Made by a program: the position numbers and the translations under genes
Notes under the pieces: generated by a model
Told to the model about the DNA's origin: nothing
Database searches by the model: none
Seen by the model: only the letters and a program-made list of their open reading frames with translations
Shown: positions 14,726-25,900 of the stretch, one piece after another
How positions within the stretch are numbered: position 1 is the first letter of the stretch
Layout: every line of letters begins with the position of its first letter
Source: JAXIHJ01 sp034189755
GTDB taxonomy: Bacteria > Planctomycetota > Phycisphaerae > SM23-33
DNA: 40,533 nucleotides
Direction of reading: 5' to 3'
NCBI GenBank assembly: GCA_034189755.1
Contig: JAXIHJ010000104.1
Coordinates: 1-40,533, forward strand

Positions 14726-16714
14726 GTGACGGACCTGCCGAGCACAACCTGGCGGATGCTGGCCCAGCGGACGGCGGGTACGGAACTACCTAAGGGCCTC
14801 GATGCCGTATGGGACGGCACCGTGGGGTTTGCCGGGCGGCTTCTGCCGAGGCGGAATCGCTTCCTGCGCCGGGCGGAGCAAATCGTCGCCATGGAGGGGC
14901 AGTTCACCAAGTTGTCGGACGCCCGGCTGCGCGAAGTTGCCGCTGATCTGCGGGCCATATTTCGTTGCGGGCGTGAGACCCAGGTGGAGTTGGACCGTGC
15001 CTTTGCGGTCGTTCGGGAAGTAGCCTGGCGTGAACTTGGCGAAAGGCCGTTTCCGGTGCAGATGGCCGGCGCGCTGGCGATCGAGGCCGGCTGCATCACG
15101 GAGATGGCCACCGGCGAGGGCAAAACCCTGACGGCTACCATGCCTGCCGCGGTGGCGGGCTGGCGAGGCCGGGGCTGCCACGTCATTACCGTCAACGATT
15201 ACCTCGCCAAGCGAGATGCGGAATGGATGAGCAAGGTATATGGCTTTTGCGGGCTGACCGTAGCGCACGTTGCTCAGGGCATGCCGCCGCCGCAGCGCCG
15301 GGAGGCCTACCGGGCGGATATTACTTATGGCACCAATAAGGAGGTAACGGCCGACTTCCTCCGCGACAGGCTGGCGCTGGGCCGGTTGCAGGGATTACCG
15401 GCCGCACTGCTGGCGAAGATCACCGGCGGTTCCGGCAGCGGCACCGACCGCATCGTACAGCGCGGGTTGCAATACGCGATTGTTGACGAGGCCGACTCGG
15501 TCCTGGTGGACGAGGCGGTTACGCCGCTGATTATTTCCGGCCAGGCCCCGAACGCCGAGCAGGTCGAGGCCTTTCAGCAGGCCGCCAGGCTGGCCGGCGA
15601 ACTCAAGCCGCAGCGCCATTACCGCGTGAACCATCGCTACCACGAGGTTGACCTGACCTCGGCCGGAAAGGAATACCTGGCTGAGTTGGCCGCGGAGATG
15701 GGCGGAATATGGGCTGGTGCAAGGCGCCGGGAGGAACTTGTCGTTCAGGCCCTGACAGCCAGGCATTTCTACATGTTGGGAAAGCAGTATGTTGTGGACG
15801 ACGGCAAGGTGGTGATTGTCGATGAATTCACCGGCCGGCTGATGCCCGACAGGGAATGGCGCGACGGGCTGCACCAGGCCGTCGCCGCCAAGGAAGAACT
15901 GGAAATCGAGCTGCCGAAGGATACCTACGCCCGCGTGAGCTTTCAGCGGTTCTTCAGAATGTACCGCAAGCTTGCGGGCATGACCGGCACGGCCACCGAA
16001 GGCCAGGGAGAGTTCTGGCAGATTTACCACCGTCCTACGGTGGTGATTCCCACAAATCGCTCCTGCATTCGTAAGCACTATCCGGACAAGGTCTTCGCCA
16101 CCGCCGAGGCCAAGTGGCGAGCGATCGTGGCCGAGATTAGCCGCTTTCACCAGCAGGGCCGGCCGATCCTGATTGGTACGCGCAGCGTCCGTGCCAGCGA
16201 GCATTTAAGCCGGCTGCTTACCGACGAGAAACTCGAACACCAGGTGCTAAACGCAGTTCGCCACGCCGCCGAGGCACAGATAGTCGCCGGTGCCGGCCAG
16301 CGAGGCAGAATAACGGTGGCGACGAACATGGCCGGACGCGGCACGGACATCAAGCTGGGCCGGGGCGTGGCCAAGTTAGGCGGGTTGCACGTAATCGCCA
16401 CGGAGCGGCACGAAGCCGGGCGCATCGACCGCCAGCTTTTCGGCCGGTCCGCACGCCAGGGCGACCCCGGCAGCGCACAGGCCATAGTGAGCCTGGAAGA
16501 TGAACTGGTTCTCCGCCACGCGCCCCATCTGGCGGGGCTGCTCCGCAAGCGGCTTGGGGGGCGAGATGGCGAAATCTCCTCACCGGTCAGCCGGAAGGTG
16601 TTTGATATTGCCCAACGCCGGGCCGAGCGGCTTGCGCTGCGGCAACGAAAGGCCGTCTTGAGGACCGATGACTGGTTGGACGAATACCTCGGATTCGCCG
16701 GCAGTGAGCGGTAA
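14726..16714 (+). CDS. SecA-like ATPase, short accessory form
   Basis: This 662-residue protein has the complete SecA motor core: Walker A EMATGEGKT (126-134), Walker B with the SecA-type run AIVDEADSVLVDEA (251-264), VDEFTGRLMPDREW (365-378), LAGMTGTATEGQGEFW (416-431), TVATNMAGRGTDIKLG (530-545) and RIDRQLFGRSARQGDPGSA (566-584). It is about 240 residues shorter than housekeeping SecA. The preprotein cross-linking region is reduced (about 273-355), and the sequence ends about 70 residues after LEDEL, leaving no room for the usual helical wing/scaffold with the two-helix finger or the zinc-binding tail. The start is GTG, one base after the M50 stop. It is most likely an accessory (SecA2-like) motor for the cluster's substrates rather than the general translocase. 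Confidence 0.9.
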   Translation: MTDLPSTTWRMLAQRTAGTELPKGLDAVWDGTVGFAGRLLPRRNRFLRRAEQIVAMEGQFTKLSDARLREVAADLRAIFRCGRETQVELDRAFAVVREVAWRELGERPFPVQMAGALAIEAGCITEMATGEGKTLTATMPAAVAGWRGRGCHVITVNDYLAKRDAEWMSKVYGFCGLTVAHVAQGMPPPQRREAYRADITYGTNKEVTADFLRDRLALGRLQGLPAALLAKITGGSGSGTDRIVQRGLQYAIVDEADSVLVDEAVTPLIISGQAPNAEQVEAFQQAARLAGELKPQRHYRVNHRYHEVDLTSAGKEYLAELAAEMGGIWAGARRREELVVQALTARHFYMLGKQYVVDDGKVVIVDEFTGRLMPDREWRDGLHQAVAAKEELEIELPKDTYARVSFQRFFRMYRKLAGMTGTATEGQGEFWQIYHRPTVVIPTNRSCIRKHYPDKVFATAEAKWRAIVAEISRFHQQGRPILIGTRSVRASEHLSRLLTDEKLEHQVLNAVRHAAEAQIVAGAGQRGRITVATNMAGRGTDIKLGRGVAKLGGLHVIATERHEAGRIDRQLFGRSARQGDPGSAQAIVSLEDELVLRHAPHLAGLLRKRLGGRDGEISSPVSRKVFDIAQRRAERLALRQRKAVLRTDDWLDEYLGFAGSER

Positions 16715-16765
16715 CACCGTAGCCGGCTTGCCCGGAAGTTGGCGAACCGGAAATACGAAAAACGC

Positions 16766-16794
16766 TTGACTATGGTTTGGTGGCCGGATACGTT
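16766..16794 (+). promoter_or_regulatory. candidate internal promoter ahead of the giant gene
   Basis: TTGACT (16766-16771) and TACGTT (16789-16794) stand 17 bases apart in the 222-base gap between the secA-like and giant genes. The -10 match is partial. The gap also has a doubled CCGACGTG and a small hairpin (AGCCT/AGGCT, near 16847). The long gap makes separate transcription of the giant gene plausible. Confidence 0.35.
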
Positions 16795-16936
16795 GCAAAG
16801 TGGCGATAATACCCTGGTAAGGCCGACGTGCCGACGTGCCGATGAGCCTAAACCAGGCTGGAGTATATGTGATATTGCTTAAGTGAACCTTTGCGGAGTG
16901 GCTCAGAGCTTTGCCGTGAAGGGAAGGAGTGCCTAG

Positions 16937-19900
16937 ATGTCTATTCCTGCCGAGAGTCCCCCCGAGAACCTCTTGCCCCAGTTCGAAAGCCTCGAACAAA
17001 GACTGCTGCTGACAACGCTGATGGGCGGAGAGTTTTTCATCTACCTAAACAGCCAGGGTGAAGCGGTCCGCGTCGATTTGGACGTCGGGGCGACGGAAGA
17101 CTCCGAGGACGCCATCGTGGAGTTGTTCACCTACGACGACAATTGGGGCGGCGTGCACGACCTGGTCGGCATTCCCGGTGACGATACCGCCGGCCTGCGG
17201 ATTAACGACCAGCAGCAATGGGGCGACGGTGTCGAAGACATCGTCGAATACGACGTCGAGAATGGCACGTGGTCGTGGATCAACTACGAAAAGGACGAGT
17301 TCGGCAATGACAGCATTCGCGGCGCCGAGACGGAGATCTTCTCGATCTACATAGCGATGTGCACACCCGATACGGTGCTGACCATATCGACGCTGACCTC
17401 TTCGGACATTCCCGAAAGTGCAGCCGGCTGGCCCGCCTGGTATAACGATATCAATACCTGGGATTCGACGACCCTGCCGCTGCTGGCCGTTATCGCACAT
17501 GATCCGGTGAATGTCTTTGCGCCGGCCGGCTCCGGTGGCGTGATCGTTGGGACGCAGCGTTCGCCCGAGGCCGGTGTCGACGGCGACAAGCTGCGGCACA
17601 TTGCCGTGGCCAACGCCGACCCGGAAACCGGCCTGTCCAACATGGGCTGGTTCCCCGGCGGAAACCTGGCGCCCGGCGTTTCGGTATTCGGCGAACCGTT
17701 CCAGATGATCAACCTGCCGGTCGGCTCCGACGTTCATTCCATCGCATCCGACTCCGCCGGCAATATGTTCGTGGTGGACCTCAGCGCCTTTCAGGGTGTC
17801 ATCGTCAACGACGATCCCGGCGGGGAGGGATTTCTGGGCGAGGACGTCAGCTCGCTTGCGTCCGATTCGGCCGGGACGTTCTATGCGGTGGACAATGCAC
17901 TGACGCCCCTTATCAACAGCCCGACCAATAGTAACATCGGGGCCAACATAACGGGCATCACGGCCGGCGATGCAGGGCTGTTCTACGCCGTTGATGAGGA
18001 GACCCACCATTTGCTTTCATGGTCGGTGGCCGACGGGCTTACCGACATCGGCGAACTGATCGACGCCAACCAGAGCCAGTACCGCTACGAAGGTGTTTGC
18101 GGGCTTGATTACAATTCGAGCAGCAGCCTGATGTATGCGATCGGGTTTGTAGTGGACACCGACCCGGCTGTTGCGCCGGATGCGCCCGATCCGAGCGGCC
18201 CGTTCCTGATTACCATTGATGTAACCAATGCACAGGTTACCAGCAGGATGCTGATAAACGACGGCAACGGCACGTTTACCGCGATGGCTTTCGATCCCGC
18301 CGGAACCTGCTTCGCCGTCAACGGGGCGACCAACGAGCTGGTTACCATAGACCCGGCCGACGGCGCTATTACGGTCGTGGGCACGTTGCTGGACGGTGCG
18401 ACTTCCGTTACGGGTGTCGTTGGCATCGACTTCCTCGGCCAGGACATGTACGCCGTTACCGGCGACCACTTGTATCGAGTGAGCCCCGCAACCGCCGCGT
18501 GCACGGACCGCGGCGCAGTGGCGCTACCTGCCGACATGGGCTCGCTGGCTTATGACCCGACCCGGCCCGGCTCGCTTTACACGGCTGTCGATATCGGCAC
18601 GAACGAGTATCGCTTCTGTCGCATCCCGCTGGGCGCTTCGCTGGTCTGGGCCGACGTTGACGGTGTGTCGACGCTTATTGACGTGCTGGTTGATTCTACG
18701 GAAGACACGTGGGTCTGGCAGAACGTCTACGCGCTGGATTACAACAACGGTGACGGCCTGCTGTACGGGGTCGGCACGGCCGTCGATCTGGACACCCAGG
18801 ACGCCGGCGTTCCACCGGCGGGCCGGCGGCTGATTACAATCGACCCGGTGACCGGCCTGGTTACCGACGTCGGCGCGCTGACAGGTGCGGCCGACGTGCA
18901 AAGCCTCGTCTTCGATGGCGGCGGCACGCTCTACGGCCTGGACGCCACCACCGACGAGCTGTACGACATCAACCCGGCTACGGGCGCCGGTGTGTTGGCG
19001 GCTACAGTGGATGTTTCCAATCTGGAGGGTATCGAGTTTGTCAACATCGGCGCAAACGAGGTCCTGTACGGCGTTACGGCCGACGAGCTGTACGTCTTTG
19101 ACCTCAACCTTGGTGCGGGCACTGCCACCGGAACGCTTCTGGGCGACACCGGCCAGACTACGCTGAGTTCGCTGGCATTCGACGGCAGTGGCAGCCAGGA
19201 CAACATACTGTGGTCCACCGCCAGTGACGGCACGAACTTTTACCTGACGCGCGTAGACCTGTCCAGCGTGCTGGTTGCACTGAACGGCTGGAATCCCGTT
19301 ACGCGGCAGGCGCTGCTGTTCGACGCGGCTGAGCCTGCATACGCCTATGTCGGCATTCACGCACTGGAATTCGGGCCGGGGGACGTGCTCTACGGTGTCG
19401 GCACTATCGTCAACCTCGACCCCGGCAATGTAGCTGACCCGGCCTCGTTTGGCCCGTACCTGATTACCATTGATACGACCACAGGCCTGGTTACCCAGGT
19501 GGTTCCGGGTACGCCGCTTGTAACGGACCTGTCCTCGCTGGCATACGACGCCACCGCCACGTGGTACGGCGTTGTGCCCGACGTTGCGGGCGACCAACTG
19601 GTGACGGTGAACATGGCCACCTCGGCGACGACTCTGGTCGGCGTGCTCACCGCCGCCGCTGCGCTGACTGGCGTAACGGGCCTGGACTTTGAAGACGGTT
19701 CGCTCTATGCGGTAACGGACGATTCACTTTACGAAGTGGATGCGGCCACGGCTGTGTGCACGCTGTCCGGCCTGACGCCGTTTACCGGCCTGAGCAGCCT
19801 GACCGGCGACGAGACGGATACGCAGCAACTGTGGTCCACGGCGCTGTTCGGCGACGAGTATTACCTCGTCAGCCTGGCGACCGACGCCGAAGCGGGGATC

Positions 19901-22900
19901 CAGGACATCGGGCGCGTAATCATGGCCGGCACACTTGCCGGCGCGTTCACCACCGACGGCAACGTTGAAGTAATCGAGATGGGGTTCCTGTTCGGCAACG
20001 TGCTGGTCGGGCACAATCTGGATACACTCATTGCCCGCGTCGGCGGTGGGGCGGTGCCGGTTCCGGCGCCGACAAATTTCGTAACCCCCGACGAAAGCAG
20101 GATATGGGCCGGCGGCGTCATCACCGGCGTTTACAGCCGCTCTGAAACGCTGTATTCGGCAATCGAGGCCGACAACGACCTGACAATTGCGGATCCCGAC
20201 ACGCTGATCATGGAACACGAGGTCCGCGTCGCCGCTGACGCCCACGACGCCGCCTGGCTGGCCGGCGACCTGGTGGACCACTACAACGACTCGATGGAAA
20301 CAGCCCAGTTCCTGAATCACCCGTCGGGCGACTTCACACTGTTCGGTTCTTTTCCGTCGGATCCGTACGATTCCCTTGAGGACTGGTACGCACTGCCACT
20401 GATGGCCGGCCAGACCATCGTCATGGACGGCATGGTTATTAGTTGCGCCGCCTACCTGTACGACTGGGACGGCAACTGGATGGACAGCTTCGGCTTTGAG
20501 ACCATCGAGGACGAGGGCCTCGCCTCGATTGGTCAACAGATCAAGCCAATGACTTTCACCGCCCCGTCAGCGGGTGTCTACTACCTGATGTTGTATGATT
20601 TAGAACCGCGAGGCGGCGCCTATTTACTGAACTTTACCAACGGCCCAGCGGCGGCGCTGGGTGGCGTCAGTGTCGTCGGCGACTATTACGGTATGTTTAC
20701 GGGCACCGGCTCGGCCGCGGACAAGGGAGCCAACATCGCCGCCAAGTGGGGCGGCGACCTAGGCGGCGTCGTGATTACAGGCAGCAGCTACTACACGGTC
20801 GCCTACGCCGCCTACGGCGGAAACCTGGTAGCCTTCCAGGCCGGCGAAATTGGGACGCTCATTGACGGGACCTACACCACCAACACGATTATCTCCGACA
20901 GCAACATCGGGCGGGTAGCCTCAACGTCGGGCTTCCTCGACGCCAACATCCTCGCAGGCAGCAATTTCTACAACCCCAATGCGTACATCCAGAACATCTA
21001 CGCCGCCACCGACTACATTTTCGCAAACGCCATCATGGCCACGGGCAGCATCGGCGTAATCGAGATCGAAAACGATTTGCAGTATGGCGTACTTATCTCA
21101 GTCAACAGCAACGATACGAATTATACCCCGGGGATGGGGTCGCGGCTGGACCTGCTTGACATCGGCGGCGATTATCACTGCTACGGTGGGGCGATGCTTT
21201 CCCATGGTCCCGGCGGCGACATTGGGTTTGTCTACGTCGGCGGGACTATACTCGTCGATTACGGCGATTGGATCGGTGCGGTTACGGAGGAGCTTTATGA
21301 GAATGGCGAGACCTCCATTCTCAACGACGACGGCGGCGGTCGGACGACCGTTTTGCCCGTCGAAACCACTTTGCTGGATGAAAACGGCGCCCCGGTGCTG
21401 GATGAAAACGGCGACGAAGTTACCTACACGCCGACCTATTCCTTTTGCTACATACCCGTCGACGACGTGATGGGCGGCGTGGGCGGCGTGGTCGCCAATT
21501 TCCGGGTCAACGGCTCGGCCGTGTTTAATACCACCGGTGTGGTCCAGGTTTCCTCGCTGGACATTTCCGATTGGAGGCCGGGCGGCGGCGGCGACCCCTA
21601 TACCAGCCTGACCTTCGCAGGCGGCGAGACAAACATCTACTATCTCCACGACCACCACACCCATCCGGACTATGCGGCCCGGACGCTCGACATCCATATA
21701 GATGGGAATCTGGTTTCAGCGAACCTCGGCCAGGGCGGATGGGGCGCATCATCAAGCGCGGTGTCCAGAGATACGACCGTGGCAAACCCGTATCCGGTGG
21801 ATCAGCTCGATATTGAAAAATTGACGGTTACGGGCGATCTCGGCGCCCAGACGGGCACCACGGGCGCCTGGCTGCACGGCTGGGACGATGCAGAGGTCAT
21901 CCCGGATGTGGACGACGGCTCGGATGCGGATACCGTCGCCCAATACTATCAGGAGGCCCAATACGGCTGGTTCCACGGCAAGCACAACGGCGTGCAGATA
22001 TGGGGCAATCTGGAGAATCTGAGGGTCAATGGTTCTCTGGGTGACATGCGCGTCAAGAACAACCCACGTATCGATGCCGCATTGGCGTTTACCGGCCGAA
22101 TCGGCACCGTTCGCGTCAATGCGGACAACTACACAGCCGCCGGAGATTGGGACGGTATCTGTGGGATTCTCTGGGCCAGGAGGCGGATCGACGAGGCTTA
22201 CGTCGGCGACGGCCTGGCCGACGACGGCGGGGCGGATGTGGCGCGGGCGGCCATTATGTCCGGCTACAGTATCGGCAGGGTCGAGGTCAACGGGCCTTAC
22301 TTCGTGGTGGACGGCCAGGCCTACCATGAGCTGAACGGCTCGATCATCGGCTTCAGCAATGACATCGGCACAACCTTTGATGAGGCGGGCAACCCGGTTG
22401 TAACGACCTATCACGGCGTCGGCCAGGTTATAGGCCTCAACGGCGCGCGGATGACGGCCAACGTCGTCGGCATGAACCTGCTAACGTTCCGCTGCTACGG
22501 TGCGCCCTACGCCGCCGCCGCCGGCATCGGCACGGTAAGCTTCTCCGGCGTGGGCGCTGAGATCGAAGGCTCGGAAATTACCGGCGATTACGTTCAGAAG
22601 GTCTACACCAGCATTAACTCCAATGGCATCAGCAACTCGCACATTTCCGGCCATGACCCGGTATCGGGCGAATATGCTGTCGGCGAGGTAATCGGCGGCG
22701 GGCCTGGCATGAACCGCGTTTTCGTCAGCGTTACCGGCAGCGACATCGGTACTGTCAAGGGCCTCGGCGCCAATGCCGACATCCTTAGCAGCGTATTCGT
22801 TTCCACCGCCGGCATGCATTACATCGGGGCCAAGGACCTGTACGAAAACGGCATCCACATGCCCGGCACCGTCGGAACGATGAACGCCACGCACGACATG

Positions 22901-25900
22901 ATCTCGAATACGGTCATGGTCGGTGCGGTCGACCAGATTAAGGTCAGCAATGATTTCGAGCTTAACAGCTTTACCGTCGCCGGCAAGATCGGCCCGATGG
23001 ACATTGGCGGGGCCTTTATCGACTCCTATCTGTCTCTACAGGGTCCGTCGATTGCCAACCTGAAGTCGCTGGTGGTCAACGGCGATATTTCGGGCGAGAT
23101 TGTCTGTGCCGGCAAGATCGGGCAGATTATTTCCCGCAACGGCGGCATCAGCGCCGATATAAGCACAATCGTCGCCGAATGGGACGGCGACATTAACTTG
23201 ATCCAGACGGCAGAGGGTTTTACCGGCAAGCTGTACGTGTCCGGTTCGATGGGCCGGTTCATCTCAGGCCTTTCGCTGGGCGAGAGTCCCGCCCAAACGG
23301 GCGAGACCCAAACGTTCGACATCCTTGGCGACCTGAACTACCTGAAGGTCGGCAGCAGGTCGGTGTCGGCCCATCTGTACGCCGGCATCAACGTCGGCGG
23401 CGACGTCGGCACGATGGATATCAGCGGCACGCTCTACGCCAATGTCATGATCAACGGCAGCATGAAATCGCTGATCGTCGGGGGGCAGATGGGCGGCCTG
23501 TTGAACTTCACAGAGAACTGGACTGGCGCCGATGGGAACGCGTGGCCCGGCGTATGGACTTTCAATGGCGATATCGACCAGTTAGCCAGTCAGGACATTC
23601 AGAGCAATCGCGGCCGAGTGGCGGGCGATGTCGCGGCGGCGGGGACGGTGATGGCATACACCAGGCATCATGCCAGGAGCGTCGACCAGTCGGTCCTGTT
23701 TAACATCAGCGCCGACGGTATGGGCTTTGGCTTGATCGCCCGCCGGTCGGACACCGCTGAGGATACGTACTATCTCGCACGGGTGGTCAGCGGCGGCGCA
23801 GTGGGCGATTCCCTGCGAATCTACAAGGTCGTCGGCGGCGTGGAGACCGAACTGGCCGACACCGGGCTTTTGTACGACGCAGCCGGCACCGATTTCATGC
23901 TGCGGTTCGCCTGCACGAAGCAAGGTTCCAATACGCTGTTGCAGGTGAAGATGTGGGATGCGTCCGTGGCGGAACCGGCGGCATGGTCGGCGGAGGTTAC
24001 CGACAATGAAGCCGCTCTTCAGGGCGTCCGTGGCCGGTTCGGCCTGTACTACGGCCTGTCGGACGTGATCGAGGCGCTGATCGACAACTATACCGCCGAT
24101 TTCTCCCGTGGCCGTCTGACCGTCATGGGCAAGCTCAATTCGATGAAGTTTCCGACGACCGGCGACCTGTTCGCCGACTTGGCTATCGGCGGGTCAATCA
24201 AGAGGCTCAACCTCACCGGCGGCAGCATACTCGGCGACCTCACCAGCCGATATGGTGCGATCGAGGGAATCAACCTCAACGGCGGTTCCGTCATTGGAAA
24301 TGTTACGGCCGTTTCGATAGGCAACATCTCTATCCGCAACGGCAACGTAATGGGCGACGTTACCGCTACCGACGGCAATATCAAGTCGTTGAGCGTTACC
24401 GGCGGCAATCTGGATGCTGAGGTTACGGCCCGGAACGGCCGAATCCAGCGTCTCTCCGTCAACACCGGTGATATCCTGCCTGGCCATACCATCGAAGCCG
24501 AGGCCGGCTTTGGGACCGTTTCCATTCGCAACGGCGACCTGCTCAGCGACCTTATCTCCGGCCGGAACATCAAGTCGCTGACCATCCGAGGCAGCGATAT
24601 AGGCTCTGCGCTTAATCCCGTCATGATCAGCGCCGAAACCGGCATCGACAGGGTTCAGACGGACGGGGCCGTGGTAAACTCCGTCATACGGTCGGGCAGC
24701 AAAATCGGCCAACTCAACGTGAACAGCGTGCAAGATTCGATTATTTCAGCCGGCTGGCATATTGGCAGCGCCAGGATAGGGACCAACGTAACCGGCTCGC
24801 ACATTCTGGCAGGCTACGACGTCGGGCCTGACGGGGCGGTCGGTGGCGGCGACGACGTGGCGCACTCCGGCGACTTTAAGAGCCTGGACGTCGGCGGCAA
24901 CTTCAACACTTCGGTCGCCGCAGCCGGCATCGACCCAGGCGCCAGCGACGACTTTACAAACCTTGCCGACAACACCGACAACAACGGCGTCAGCAGCATT
25001 TTACGGGCAAACGTCCGGGGCGCCGCAGTCGGTAGCTTCATCCAGGCCGACACGTATATCGACCCGAACGCACCGGCCGGCGCCGTGGTGCCCGTCAAGA
25101 ACGACCCTGTCGTGGCTCCAGGCGGCAGTGTGGACTTCGGCCCGGAGACAGCCAACAACACGCTGACCATAGGCAACCTGACATTGACGCTGACGGGGGC
25201 CGGACTGGGCAGCTATCACGCCGCGACCAACACGCTGTACCTGAACCGCACGACCACCAGAAGCAATTTGAGGCTCGACAACACCGGTGCGAATATCGAC
25301 ATCACCGTTGTCGGCGCCGAAGATGCCGAGCTAAGCGGCTTGCAGACCAGTGGGGCCGTAACCCTGGCCGACACGACCGTCCACGGCGCCATCAAGAGAC
25401 TTACCGCCGCCAACATTGCTAACGGAGCCGTGTGGAACCTGTATGGCGGCATCGGGTCGGCTTCGCTGGGCGGCATGACCAACGTAAACGCCACCACCGG
25501 CGAGCTTGGCACGTGGAGGATGGACGCGTTGACCGGCGGGTTCCTGACTGCCGACGCGATCAAGGGTTTCTTTGCAGCCGGCTCGGTTACCGGCAACCTA
25601 ACGGCGCTGCTGGGCAACGCCAGGATTGACATACGCGGCGGCGACCTGAACGGCGACGTGACGATTCTCGGCACGGCAACCGGCTTGGCGGTCAGCGGCG
25701 CCGTTACCGGCGTTGTGAACGTTACCAACGGCGACTTGCAGACGTTCCGGGCCGGTTCACTGTCCGGCAGGGTCGAGGCCGCCCTTGGCCTGAGCAGAAC
25801 GGTAACCATCACGGGTGCCTTTAGCGGCAGCTATCGAACTGGAATGGGCATCGGCCGATTTGCCTCTGACACATTCTCAGGCCTGCTGAGCACCAGCGGG

